DNA from: Bradyrhizobium sediminis
GTDB lineage: Bacteria > Pseudomonadota > Alphaproteobacteria > Rhizobiales > Xanthobacteraceae
Direction of reading: 5' to 3'
Length of the DNA stretch: 64,000 bases
Assembly: GCF_018736085.1 (NCBI RefSeq)
Contig: NZ_CP076134.1
Span: forward strand, 930,001 to 994,000
The position numbers and the translations under genes are program-made. The notes beneath the pieces were generated by a model, which saw only the letters and a list, made by a program, of their open reading frames with translations, had not been told where the DNA came from and searched no databases. Of the stretch, positions 26,694-35,197 are shown piece after piece; within the stretch, counting starts at the first letter, position 1; each line of letters begins with the position of its first letter.

Positions 26694-27566
26694 ATGCCGC
26701 CACCCGTTTTCCGATTCGCGCCAAGCCCCAATGGTCACCTTCATCTCGGCCATGCCTATTCGGCGCTGCTGAATTTCGACCTGGCGCGACAGAGCGGCGG
26801 CCGGTTCCTGCTGCGCATCGAGGATATCGATGCGACCCGCTGCAGGCCGGAATTCGAGGCTGCGATCTACCAGGACCTCGCCTGGCTCGGTATTGCCTGG
26901 GAAACGCCGGTGCGGCGGCAGTCGGAACATCTGGCGGATTATCGCGCTGCGCTTGAGAAACTGTCGGCAGAGGGGCTGGTCTATCCGGGTTTCGAAAGCC
27001 GCGCCGAGATCGCAAGGCTGGTGGCGCAGCGCGAGGCCGACGCGCCCTGGCCGCGCGATCCCGACGGCGCGCCGCTCTATCCGGGTGCCGCGAAATCGCT
27101 GTCGCCGGACGAGCGCAGGCGATTGATCGAATCGGATACCCCCTATGCGCTGCGGCTCGACATGGAAGCGGCGTGCGCGCGTGCCTCCGGCCTGAGCTGG
27201 GTCGAACGGGGCGAAGGCCCCGATGGCGAAACCGGCGCCGTGGCCGCCCGGCCCGAAGCGTGGGGTGATGTGATTCTCGCCCGCAAGGAAACGCCGACCA
27301 GCTATCACCTCTCGGTTGTTATCGACGACGCCCTGCAGGGAGTTACGGAAGTGGTGCGCGGTGCGGACCTGTTCTGGTCGACCAGCGTGCATCGGCTGCT
27401 GCAGCAACTGCTTGGCCTGCCGCCGCCTGCCTACCGGCATCACCGCCTGATGCTCGACGGCGAGGGATGCAAGCTGTCGAAGTCGACGGAGGCCACTGGT
27501 ATCCGCGAACTCCGGGCCGGCGGTGCGACGCCCGCCGACATCCGCGGCCTGGTCGGCCTGGCTTAA
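26694..27566 (+). CDS. gluQ: Glutamyl-Q tRNA(Asp) synthetase
   Basis: A 290-residue truncated GluRS: catalytic Rossmann domain only, no anticodon-binding domain. It has the HIGH-type motif HLHLGHA and the KMSKS-type motif CKLSKS near residue 262. It attaches glutamate to queuosine at position 34 of tRNA-Asp. Odd: the zinc-binding cysteine cluster usual in this family is replaced by LVYPGFESRAEI, without cysteines. The ATG at 26694 is chosen because the in-frame ATG at 26652 lies inside the intergenic repeat. Confidence 0.9.
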   Translation: MPPPVFRFAPSPNGHLHLGHAYSALLNFDLARQSGGRFLLRIEDIDATRCRPEFEAAIYQDLAWLGIAWETPVRRQSEHLADYRAALEKLSAEGLVYPGFESRAEIARLVAQREADAPWPRDPDGAPLYPGAAKSLSPDERRRLIESDTPYALRLDMEAACARASGLSWVERGEGPDGETGAVAARPEAWGDVILARKETPTSYHLSVVIDDALQGVTEVVRGADLFWSTSVHRLLQQLLGLPPPAYRHHRLMLDGEGCKLSKSTEATGIRELRAGGATPADIRGLVGLA

Positions 27567-27659
27567 TTGGCAGGGTATGCCGCCGGCCGAAAACGCCCTT
27601 CGGCGTGACTCCTTGCCGCCCGCCATGGCATGGTGGGGCCGGCCTGGGTCGGGGGAATC

Positions 27660-28913
27660 ATGGCGTTGAAGTCGCGCTCACAGCGCCCAGCGCGGACGCC
27701 GAAGAAGCGGACGCCGAAAAAACGTGTTGCAAGGGTTGCCGCCGGCAAGGCGCGCAAGCGCGCCGACACGACTGCCGCGCCCAGCATGGTCGAGGCCGCG
27801 CTCGCGGCGTTCGCGCATGAGGTCCGCACGCCGCTCACCGGAATTCTCGCCATCAGCGATCTCCTGGCGACATCCGACCTCGGCGAGCGCGAGCGGCGCT
27901 GGGTCGACACCATCAAGGCGGGCGCCGAACATCTCGCCAGTCTTGCGACGCTGTTTGTCGATGCCGCGAGGAGCCGCGGTCCCGGGCTTGGCGTGCGGCA
28001 GGACTTCTTCGATCTGCGCGCGCTCGCCCGCAGCGTCGGGGATTCGCTGGCCGGCCGGGCGACGGCGAAGGGCTTGCAGTCCGAGGTCGAGATTTCCGAA
28101 AAGCTTCCGGCCTTCGTGGTCGGCGATCCGGTCCGGCTGCGCGCGGCGTTGGAAAACCTGATCGACAATGCGGTGAAGTTCACGGAGGCGGGCGGTGTCG
28201 CGCTCTCGGTCAAGCCGATATCGGGTCCGAAGGGCAAGGTCGGCGTCGCCTTTTCGGTTTCCGACAGCGGCATCGGTCTCACACTCAGTGAAATCAAACG
28301 CCTGTTCCGTCCGTTCTCGCAGGCCAATGTGAGCATCGCCTCGCGCTTCGGCGGCGCCGGGCTTGGACTTTCATCGGTGAAGGCGCTGGCGCGGGCGATG
28401 GGCGGCGACATCCTTGTGGCGCAGCGGCCGGGCGGAGGGGTCACCTTCACGCTGACGGTGACGCTGACCCGCGCCAAAGCGCCGAAACCGGCCAGTGCAG
28501 GCGCGGATGCCGATGCGTCGCCGGATCGGGCGCGGGGCTTGCGCGTTCTCAGCGTCGAGGACAACCCGTTCGGCCGCGTCGTGCTCAATGCGATTCTCAC
28601 CGAACTCGGCCATCAGGCGGAATTCATCGGCCGCGGCGAACTCGCCGCGGAGCGGATCGCGCAAGGCGCGTTCGACGCGGTGCTGATGGACATGGTGCTG
28701 CCGGGCATCAACGGCATCGAGGCGATCAGGCGAATCCGCAAACTCGGCGCCCCGTTCGGCCGCATTGCCATCATCGGGGTGTCGGGCCGCGGCGACGACG
28801 AGGCGGCTTCGCGCGCTGCCGGCGCCAATGCCTTCCTGGTCAAGCCTGTGAGTCCAAGGGCTCTAGCGACTGCGCTGCTTGAAGCGACACGCCGTGCGGC
28901 AGCCGAGACTTGA
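27660..28913 (+). CDS. Hybrid sensor histidine kinase / response regulator, soluble
   Basis: A 417-residue protein with a very basic N terminus (residues 2-40, RTPKKRTPKKRVARV) and no membrane segment. The HisKA domain has the phosphoacceptor FAHEVRTPLTGIL near residue 53. The HATPase domain follows (ENLIDNAVKFTEAGG; VSDSGIGLT; FGGAGLGLSSVKAL). A C-terminal receiver domain has Asp in AVLMDMVLPGING. The start at 27660 follows GGGGGA. Its last 74 bases overlap the convergent YihY gene. The signal and partner are unknown; the Lys/Arg-rich tail could bind nucleic acid or membrane. Confidence 0.9.
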   Translation: MALKSRSQRPARTPKKRTPKKRVARVAAGKARKRADTTAAPSMVEAALAAFAHEVRTPLTGILAISDLLATSDLGERERRWVDTIKAGAEHLASLATLFVDAARSRGPGLGVRQDFFDLRALARSVGDSLAGRATAKGLQSEVEISEKLPAFVVGDPVRLRAALENLIDNAVKFTEAGGVALSVKPISGPKGKVGVAFSVSDSGIGLTLSEIKRLFRPFSQANVSIASRFGGAGLGLSSVKALARAMGGDILVAQRPGGGVTFTLTVTLTRAKAPKPASAGADADASPDRARGLRVLSVEDNPFGRVVLNAILTELGHQAEFIGRGELAAERIAQGAFDAVLMDMVLPGINGIEAIRRIRKLGAPFGRIAIIGVSGRGDDEAASRAAGANAFLVKPVSPRALATALLEATRRAAAET

Positions 28914-29733
28914 TGATCGCCGCGTTCAACTCGCCGCCATACACGAAGATCGCGGCGATGAAATACAAGAACACCAGCGCGATGATGACCGACGCCAGCC
29001 CCGCATACATGGTGACGTAGTTGTTGGCGAAGCGCGCGAGATACTGTCCGAACACGATGCCCGACACCAGCGACGCCGCGAAGGTGAAGATGATGCCGGG
29101 CAGGATCTGCAGAAAACCGCGGCGGCCCGCCGGAAGCCAGGCGTGCAGGATGAATAGGGCGATCACCAGCGCCAGGATGGTGATGCCGTACCGCGTGACG
29201 TTGAGGAAATGTTCGTTGGTCTCGACGATCAGCGGAATATGGCGCCGCGCCGCCTCCAGCATCAGCGGGCCGAGCACGATCAGGAAGGCCATCGCCAGCG
29301 CCGTGAAGGCCGCGATCAGGGTATAGCCGATCGATTCCAGCCGCAGCCAGTACCAGCTCCGCGGCTCGATCACCGAATAGGCGCGGTTCAGTCCGACGCG
29401 CAGGCTCTCGACGCCGTTCGACGCAAAATACACCGCGAGCACGAGGCCGATGGTCAGCGCGTCTCCGCGGGTCGTCGTCAGCACGTCGTGGATCTCGCCC
29501 GACAGCGAATCCGCGACCTGCTTGGGCCAGACCTGCAGCAACAGCCCCACCGCCTGGTCGGCGAGTTCCTTGGAGCCGAAAAAACCGGCCAGCGACGTCA
29601 GCACGATCAGGAACGGAAACAGCGCCATCAGCGCCGACAGCGCGATATGGCTCGCGATCGCCCAGCCGTCATCGGCGAGAAACGTGTAGAACGCATCCAT
29701 GACGACCAGGTAGACGTAGCGAAGATGCCTCAC
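28840..29733 (-). CDS. YihY/BrkB family inner membrane protein
   Basis: A 297-residue protein with six predicted membrane helices and the YihY signature (FLADDGWAIASHIALSALMA near the start; LPAGRRGFLQILPG near residue 195; FIYFIAAIFVYGGELNA-like end). The family was once called ribonuclease BN; its function is unknown, with proposed roles in envelope transport. The final 74 bases overlap the 3' end of the hybrid kinase gene on the other strand, so the two mRNAs are complementary there. Confidence 0.9.
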   Translation of the reverse strand: MRHLRYVYLVVMDAFYTFLADDGWAIASHIALSALMALFPFLIVLTSLAGFFGSKELADQAVGLLLQVWPKQVADSLSGEIHDVLTTTRGDALTIGLVLAVYFASNGVESLRVGLNRAYSVIEPRSWYWLRLESIGYTLIAAFTALAMAFLIVLGPLMLEAARRHIPLIVETNEHFLNVTRYGITILALVIALFILHAWLPAGRRGFLQILPGIIFTFAASLVSGIVFGQYLARFANNYVTMYAGLASVIIALVFLYFIAAIFVYGGELNAAIIKSRLPHGVSLQAAQSLEPLDSQA

Positions 29734-29880
29734 ATTTCACCTTGATGGAGCGGGCGACGCGTTCAACCGGCGACCTTGCTAGCTTCTGATATTATTGCAC
29801 AAAAAGCCAGATCGTTGCGCCGGGGGCAGGGCCCGGTCTTATGCGTGGCGGACCGCCCGATGCGATGATATGTAGCGCCG

Positions 29881-30075
29881 ATGGCATCATTCTTGAGCAC
29901 GATTCTTCTTCCCGTCGCAGTCGCCGCCGTTGCGCTGGTGCTGCTGCTAGGCCTCCTCAACATGATGAGGGGCGGTTCGCCGAACCGGTCGCAGAGCCTG
30001 ATGCGATGGCGGGTATTGCTGCAATTCGTCGCGATCGTCATCACCATGCTCGCGGTCTGGGCGATGGGCCGCTGA
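29881..30075 (+). CDS. Twin-transmembrane small protein (HIG1 domain)
   Basis: A 64-residue protein with two membrane helices (LSTILLPVAVAAVALVLLLG and LLQFVAIVITMLAVWAMG) separated by a loop NMMRGGSPNRSQSLMRWRV. This is the HIG_1_N pattern; mitochondrial relatives (RCF1) bind respiratory complexes III and IV. It is followed 11 bases later by the cobalamin adenosyltransferase gene, so the two are probably one operon. No strong ribosome site is visible before the ATG. Confidence 0.85.
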   Translation: MASFLSTILLPVAVAAVALVLLLGLLNMMRGGSPNRSQSLMRWRVLLQFVAIVITMLAVWAMGR

Positions 30076-30086
30076 AGGAGGAAACC

Positions 30087-30659
30087 ATGGTCGTCCTCAA
30101 TCGTATCTACACCCGGACCGGCGACGACGGCACCACGGCGCTCGGCAGCGGCGAACGGCGCCCGAAATACGACCTGCGCATCGGCGCCTATGGAACCGTC
30201 GACGAGACCAACGCCGCCATCGGCATCGTGCGGCTGTATCTCAAGGAGGCGCGCGAACTCGATGCGATGCTCGGCCTGATCCAGAACGATCTGTTCGATC
30301 TCGGCGCCGATCTCGCGGTGCCCCAGCGCGAGGGCAAGGCCGAGCGCCTGCGGGTGCTGGGGAGCCAGGTCGAACGCCTCGAGCGCGACATCGACGCGCT
30401 GAACGCGCGGCTGGCGCCGCTGACCTCATTCGTGCTGCCCGGCGGCACTCCGGCGGCGGCGCATCTGCACCTGGCGCGCACCATATGCCGCAGAGCGGAA
30501 CGCGTCATGGTGGAACTCGCGGCCCAGCCCGACGAGCCGGTCAGCGACGCCGCGATCCAGTATATGAACCGCCTGTCGGATTTCCTGTTTGTCGCCAGCC
30601 GATCCGTCAATGATGACGGCGCCGGGGACGTGTTGTGGGTCCCCGGCCAGAACCGCTAA
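30087..30659 (+). CDS. ATP:cob(I)alamin adenosyltransferase, PduO/MMAB type
   Basis: A 190-residue enzyme of the PduO family. It has the N-terminal ATP motif YTRTGDDGTTALGSG, the conserved GTVDETNA segment, the helix CRRAERVMVEL with the key Arg, and the C-terminal LSDFLFVASR. It forms adenosylcobalamin, the cofactor of methylmalonyl-CoA mutase among others. The ATG at 30087 follows AAGGAGG, a near-perfect ribosome site. It is encoded upstream of etfBA. Confidence 0.93.
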   Translation: MVVLNRIYTRTGDDGTTALGSGERRPKYDLRIGAYGTVDETNAAIGIVRLYLKEARELDAMLGLIQNDLFDLGADLAVPQREGKAERLRVLGSQVERLERDIDALNARLAPLTSFVLPGGTPAAAHLHLARTICRRAERVMVELAAQPDEPVSDAAIQYMNRLSDFLFVASRSVNDDGAGDVLWVPGQNR

Positions 30660-30774
30660 AGCAGCCATGTCCGGGGCCGATTTTTGGCTTTCGCGCGTTG
30701 ACCGCCGATAGCGGGACCATTAGGTTCCGCGCCCAAGCTGATCCATACCCCAAAATACAAGCGAAAGAGGGTCG

Positions 30775-31524
30775 ATGAAGGTTCTGGTACCGGTAAAGCG
30801 GGTGGTCGATTACAACGTCAAGGTTCGCGTCAAGAGCGACGGATCGGGCGTCGAACTGTCCAACGTCAAGATGTCGATGAATCCGTTCGACGAAATCGCC
30901 GTCGAGGAGGCCCTGCGCCTGAAAGAGGCCGGCAAGGCCACCGAGGTCGTGGTGGTGTCGATCGGTCCGGCGCAGGCGTCCGAAACCATCCGTACCGGTC
31001 TGGCCATGGGCGCCGACCGCGGCATCCTGGTCAAGGCGGAGGGCAGTGCCGAACCGCTGGCGGTGGCGAAGATCCTCAAGGCCGTCGTCGACGAAGAAAA
31101 GCCGGGCCTCGTCATTCTCGGCAAGCAGGCGATCGACGACGACTCGAACCAGACCGGCCAGATGCTGGCCGCCCTGCTCGGATGGTCGCAGGCGACCTTT
31201 GCCTCCAAGCTCGAAGTCGATGGTTCCGATTTCAAGGTGACGCGCGAGGTCGACGGCGGCCTGCAGACCGTGAAGCTGAAGGGACCGGCGATCGTAACGA
31301 CCGATCTGCGGCTGAACGAGCCGCGTTACGCCAGCCTGCCCAACATCATGAAGGCCAAGAAGAAGCCGATCGCCGACAAGAGCTCCACCGATTACGGCGT
31401 CGACCTGACGCCACGTCTCGAGGTGCTCAAGACCTCGGAGCCGCCGGGCCGCAAGGGAGGCGTCAAGGTCAAGGACGTCGCCGAACTGGTATCGAAGCTC
31501 AAGACGGAAGCCGGGGTTCTCTGA
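30775..31524 (+). CDS. etfB: Electron transfer flavoprotein subunit beta
   Basis: A 249-residue AMP-binding subunit, with [19 protein letters not shown] at the start and the ETF-beta signature in the segment around [18 protein letters not shown] and [15 protein letters not shown]. With EtfA it collects electrons from acyl-CoA dehydrogenases and passes them to ETF:quinone oxidoreductase. The stop overlaps the etfA ATG by one base (TGATG). A purine run (GCGAAAGAGGG) lies upstream of the ATG. Confidence 0.97.
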   Translation: MKVLVPVKRVVDYNVKVRVKSDGSGVELSNVKMSMNPFDEIAVEEALRLKEAGKATEVVVVSIGPAQASETIRTGLAMGADRGILVKAEGSAEPLAVAKILKAVVDEEKPGLVILGKQAIDDDSNQTGQMLAALLGWSQATFASKLEVDGSDFKVTREVDGGLQTVKLKGPAIVTTDLRLNEPRYASLPNIMKAKKKPIADKSSTDYGVDLTPRLEVLKTSEPPGRKGGVKVKDVAELVSKLKTEAGVL

Positions 31525-32468
31525 TGACTACGCTGTTGATTGCCGAACACGACAATGTGTCGATCAAGGACTCCACCAACAAGGCGCTGACCGCGGCCGC
31601 CGCGCTCGGCGCCGACGTGCATGTGCTGGTCGCCGGCGAAAACGCCAAGGCCGCAGCCGACGCCGCGGCCAGGCTCGCCGGCGTCAAGAAGGTGCTGCTG
31701 GCGGATAACGCCGCCTATGCCCATGACCTCGCCGAACCGCTGGCGGCGCTGATCGTGGCGCTGGCGCCTTCCTATGACGCCTTCGTCGCGCCCGCGACCT
31801 CGCGCTTCAAGAACGTGATGCCGCGCGTCGCAGCCCTGCTCGACGTGATGCAGGTGTCGGAAATCATCAAGGTGATTTCGCCCGATACCTTCGAGCGGCC
31901 GATCTATGCCGGCAATGCGATCCAGACCGTGAAGTCGAAGGACGCCAAGAAGGTCATCACGGTGCGGACCTCCACCTTCGCCGCGGCCGGCGACGGCGGC
32001 AGCGCCAGCGTCGAGAATGCCGCCGCGGCGGCCGATCCCGGCCTCTCCAGCTTCGTCGGCGAGGAGGTCGCCAAGAGCGATCGTCCGGAGCTGACCTCGG
32101 CGAGGATCATCGTCTCCGGCGGTCGCGCCATGCAGAGCCGCGAGAATTTCGCCAAATATATCGAGCCGCTCGCCGACAAGCTCGGCGCCGGCGTCGGCGC
32201 CTCGCGCGCCGCGGTCGATGCCGGCTATGCGCCGAACGACTGGCAGGTCGGCCAGACCGGCAAGGTGGTGGCGCCGGAACTATATGTCGCGATCGGCATC
32301 TCCGGCGCGATCCAGCATCTCGCCGGCATGAAGGATTCCAAGGTGATCGTCGCGATCAACAAGGATGAGGATGCGCCGATCTTCCAGGTCGCCGATTACG
32401 GCTTGGTCGCGGACCTGTATCAGGCGGTTCCGGAGCTGACCGAGGCGCTCGGCAAGCTCGGAAAGTAA
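31524..32468 (+). CDS. etfA: Electron transfer flavoprotein subunit alpha
   Basis: A 314-residue FAD-binding subunit. The C-terminal FAD domain has [38 protein letters not shown], and [17 protein letters not shown], all typical. The ATG at 31524 shares a base with the etfB stop, which fixes the start although the frame is open further upstream. Translation coupling ensures equal subunits. Confidence 0.97.
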   Translation: MTTLLIAEHDNVSIKDSTNKALTAAAALGADVHVLVAGENAKAAADAAARLAGVKKVLLADNAAYAHDLAEPLAALIVALAPSYDAFVAPATSRFKNVMPRVAALLDVMQVSEIIKVISPDTFERPIYAGNAIQTVKSKDAKKVITVRTSTFAAAGDGGSASVENAAAAADPGLSSFVGEEVAKSDRPELTSARIIVSGGRAMQSRENFAKYIEPLADKLGAGVGASRAAVDAGYAPNDWQVGQTGKVVAPELYVAIGISGAIQHLAGMKDSKVIVAINKDEDAPIFQVADYGLVADLYQAVPELTEALGKLGK

Positions 32469-32482
32469 CGACGATTCCAACA

Positions 32483-32517
32483 ACCGGCCGGATGGATCGG
32501 ACTCCGGCCGGTGTTTA
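32483..32517 (+). terminator. Hairpin terminator after etfA
   Basis: A perfect 9-bp inverted repeat ACCGGCCGG/CCGGCCGGT with a 12-base loop begins 15 bases after the stop and is followed by GTTTAT. It separates etfBA from the dehydrogenase gene. Confidence 0.65.
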
Positions 32518-32568
32518 TGCAAAAGTGGGCGGACGCGCGAGCCGCGTCTCCCCCGGTGAGATGACAAA

Positions 32569-33450
32569 ATGTCGGTGATGATCAACAAGGTCGGCGTGAT
32601 CGGCTCGGGCCAGATGGGCAACGGCATCGCGCATGTGGCGGCGCTGGCCGGGCTCAAGGTCGTGCTCAACGACGTCTCGGAAGAGCGCCTGAAGTCCGCC
32701 ATGGCGACCATCAATGGCAATCTGTCGCGCCAGGTCGCCAAGAAGATCATCAGCGAGGACGCCCGCAAGCAGGCGCTGGAGCGGATCGTTTCCACCGAAA
32801 CCATGGACGGGCTCGCCGACTGCGATCTGGTGATCGAGAGCGCGGTCGAAAAGGAAGAGGTCAAGCGCAAGATCTTTCACGATCTCTGCGCGGTGCTGAA
32901 GCCCGACGCCATCGTCGCCTCCAACACCTCGTCGATCTCGATCACCCGGCTGGCAGCATCCACCGACCGGCCCGAGCGCTTCATCGGCATTCACTTCATG
33001 AATCCGGTGCCGCTGATGGAACTGGTCGAGCTGATCCGCGGCATCGCCACCGATGACGCTACCTTCGACGCCGCCAAGGAATTCGTCACCAGGCTCGGCA
33101 AGCAGATCGCGGTGTCGGAGGATTTTCCGGCCTTCATCGTCAACCGCATCCTGCTGCCGATGATCAACGAGGCGATCTACACGCTGTATGAGGGGGTCGG
33201 AAACGTCGAGGCGATCGACGCCGCGATGAAGCTCGGCGCCCATCATCCGATGGGCCCGCTGGAGCTGGCCGACTTCATCGGGCTGGATACCTGCCTGTCG
33301 ATCATGCAGGTGCTGCATGAGGGGCTGGCGGACTCCAAGTACCGGCCGTGCCCGCTGCTGGTGAAATACGTCGAGGCCGGCTGGCTCGGCCGCAAGACGC
33401 AGCGCGGCTTCTACGACTATCGCGGCGAAAAGCCGGTCCCGACGCGGTAG
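32569..33450 (+). CDS. 3-hydroxybutyryl-CoA / 3-hydroxyacyl-CoA dehydrogenase
   Basis: A 293-residue NAD-dependent enzyme. The NAD motif is VGVIGSGQMGNGIA, the catalytic His is in FIGIHFMNPVPLM and the Glu in the LVIESAVEKEEVK region, and the C-terminal domain has AYTLYEGV-like and HHPMGPLELADFIGLDT segments. It oxidises 3-hydroxybutyryl-CoA in fatty acid or polyhydroxybutyrate metabolism. Location after etfBA fits beta-oxidation. The IS4-family element begins 28 bases after its stop. Confidence 0.95.
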   Translation: MSVMINKVGVIGSGQMGNGIAHVAALAGLKVVLNDVSEERLKSAMATINGNLSRQVAKKIISEDARKQALERIVSTETMDGLADCDLVIESAVEKEEVKRKIFHDLCAVLKPDAIVASNTSSISITRLAASTDRPERFIGIHFMNPVPLMELVELIRGIATDDATFDAAKEFVTRLGKQIAVSEDFPAFIVNRILLPMINEAIYTLYEGVGNVEAIDAAMKLGAHHPMGPLELADFIGLDTCLSIMQVLHEGLADSKYRPCPLLVKYVEAGWLGRKTQRGFYDYRGEKPVPTR

Positions 33451-33477
33451 GGGATCCGTCATTGCCGGGCTTGACCC

Positions 33478-34821
33478 ACGGCTGTCCGGCACGTTTTCTG
33501 CTTGATGAAGTGCACGGCATTGATTCTGCTTGGGTTCAGTTGGTTGCGAATCATCTGAACAGCAAGAGGATCAACGCCGTGCCGCACCAGAATATCGTTT
33601 TTCACTGCCTTCTGAAGCAGATTCCGTGGGCGACGTTTGATCGTCTTGTGGACCGGCACAATGCCGATTGGGACGATCGGGTGACGAAGAGCCGTCCGCA
33701 TCTGATCGCAATGCTGTACGCACAGTTTTGCGGGGCGCGCGGCCTTCGGGAGATCGAAGCCGGCCTGAGAAGCCACGCCGGTAAGCTTTATCACCTTGGC
33801 GGCTGCACGATCTCGAAGTCGGCCTTGTCGACCGCGAACGCTTCGCGCCCTGTGGAAGTGTTTGCCGACCTGCTCTCGGCGCTGATCGCTCAGTTGCAGA
33901 ACGGCTATCGCAGGAAGATCGGCGATTGCGTTCGCCTGATCGATTCGACCAGCGTGCGGCTGAGCAGCCTGAGCGGCCATTGGGCGACATTTTCGGCCGG
34001 CGTTTGCGGCGCCAAGGCCCACATCATCTACGATCCCGATGCCGACCAGCCGCTCTACCTGATGGTGACGCCTTGCAACGTCAATGACATCACGGCGGCC
34101 AAAGCGATGCCGATCGAGGCGGGGGCGACCTATGTTTTCGATCTCGGCTATTACGATTACGGGTGGTGGGCGACGCTCGATCAGGCCGGCTGCCGTATCG
34201 TAACGCGGCTGAAGCGCAACACGCCCTTTGAGGTCGTCGAGGATCGGCCGGTTGCGGTGGGATCGCCGGTCCTGAGCGATCGGACCGGATATCTTCCGAA
34301 GCGGCTCGCCGCCTCCCGCTGCAATCCAATGTCGGGCCTGGTCCGCGAAGTCCAGGTCACGATAGAGACCGGCAAGGTGCTGCGCATCTTCACCAACGAT
34401 CTGACCGCCAGCGCAGAGGAAATCGCCGATTTGTACAAGCGTCGCTGGGCGATCGAGCTGTTCTTTCGATGGGTCAAACAGACCTTGAAGATCACTCACT
34501 TCCTCGGCACATCCGAAAATGCGGTTCGCATTCAGATCACGGTCGCCCTGATTGCCTTCCTGTTGCTGCGCCTGGCTCACGACGCCAACAAGATCGTCAA
34601 AAGCCCGCTCGCCTTCACCAGGCTGATCCGTGCCAATCTTATGCATCGGCGGCCGATTGCAGGACTTCTTCAAAAAGCCTCCCCGCCAGGCCCAACACCA
34701 CACCAGGCCAAATTCGATTTCGAGCCCTCCGCTACCCGGACGGCGCGACGTCGTCGCACCGCCCGCGGTTGCGTCACATTGGAGAAGGCGGCATGAAGCA
34801 TAACCCGTGCCGGACAGCCGT
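33478..34821 (+). mobile_element. IS4-family insertion sequence (1344 bp), complete
   Basis: Imperfect terminal inverted repeats of about 30 bp: the left begins ACGGCTGTCCGGCACG (33478) and the right end is its reverse complement, ending at 34821. After the first 16 identical bases they continue with scattered mismatches. The element is flanked by an 11-bp direct duplication GGGCTTGACCC (33467-33477 and 34822-34832), which fits the 10-13 bp duplications of IS4-family elements. It carries a single intact transposase gene, so it may be active. Confidence 0.95.
33510..34796 (+). CDS. IS4-family transposase
   Basis: About 428 residues from a GTG at 33510 (GTG at 33579 also possible; the first start is uncertain). 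A DUF4372-like N-terminal region precedes the DDE domain. The catalytic Asp residues are in RLIDSTSV and VFDLGYYDY, and the Glu is in the IS4 signature Y-x2-R-x3-E-x6-K (YKRRWAIELFFRWVK). The C-terminal end lies in the right inverted repeat. The frame is intact. The frame also runs open leftward into the dehydrogenase gene, but that part is a shadow. Confidence 0.93.
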   Translation: MHGIDSAWVQLVANHLNSKRINAVPHQNIVFHCLLKQIPWATFDRLVDRHNADWDDRVTKSRPHLIAMLYAQFCGARGLREIEAGLRSHAGKLYHLGGCTISKSALSTANASRPVEVFADLLSALIAQLQNGYRRKIGDCVRLIDSTSVRLSSLSGHWATFSAGVCGAKAHIIYDPDADQPLYLMVTPCNVNDITAAKAMPIEAGATYVFDLGYYDYGWWATLDQAGCRIVTRLKRNTPFEVVEDRPVAVGSPVLSDRTGYLPKRLAASRCNPMSGLVREVQVTIETGKVLRIFTNDLTASAEEIADLYKRRWAIELFFRWVKQTLKITHFLGTSENAVRIQITVALIAFLLLRLAHDANKIVKSPLAFTRLIRANLMHRRPIAGLLQKASPPGPTPHQAKFDFEPSATRTARRRRTARGCVTLEKAA

Positions 34822-34996
34822 GGGCTTGACCCGGCAATCCATCCCTTCGAAAAATTCGTTTCGTGAAGATTGATGGATACGCGGGTCAAGCCCGCGTATG
34901 ACGATTTGGATTCGTTGCCCGCCTTACGTCTTTCTACGTTCCGCCATTTCCAGCATTCGTTAACCCCCGTCCGCTAGCGTCCCGGCGTTGGGGGTC

Positions 34997-35197
34997 ATGC
35001 GTATGGATATGATGGCAATAGTGAGCAGCCTTCTCGCTGCTCAGGCGGGCAGCACCCGGATGCAGGTGGCCGCCTCGATCATGAAATCGAACGTGGATGC
35101 GGAGAAATCCGCTGTGATGACCCTGCTCGGTGCGGGCCAGAACTCGCCCGCCAATCTCGGCCCCGGCATCGGCGGCAATCTCGACGTTTCGGCCTAA
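34997..35197 (+). CDS. Small putative motility protein (YjfB-like)
   Basis: A 66-residue protein: an N-terminal helical region (MAIVSSLLAAQAGSTRMQVA), a second helix with KSNVDAEKSAVMTLL, and a glycine-rich end LGPGIGGNLDVSA. This pattern resembles YjfB/putative motility proteins (PF14070). The start may be the ATG at 34997 or at 35003, with GGGGG upstream. Its stop codon overlaps the tlpA stop on the other strand. No flagellar genes are nearby. Confidence 0.7.
   Translation: MRMDMMAIVSSLLAAQAGSTRMQVAASIMKSNVDAEKSAVMTLLGAGQNSPANLGPGIGGNLDVSA

Larger units (their letters stand above)
33459..34902. repeat. Palindromic repeat, GCCCGGCAATGACG family, copy 2, interrupted by the IS
   Basis: The left part GTCATTGCCGGGCTTGACCC (to 33477) resumes after the IS at 34822 as GGGCTTGACCCGGCAATCC and ends with GGATACGCGGGTCAAGCCCG. 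Removing the IS and one 11-bp duplicate restores a palindrome like that at 43400 in reverse orientation. Confidence 0.85.
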
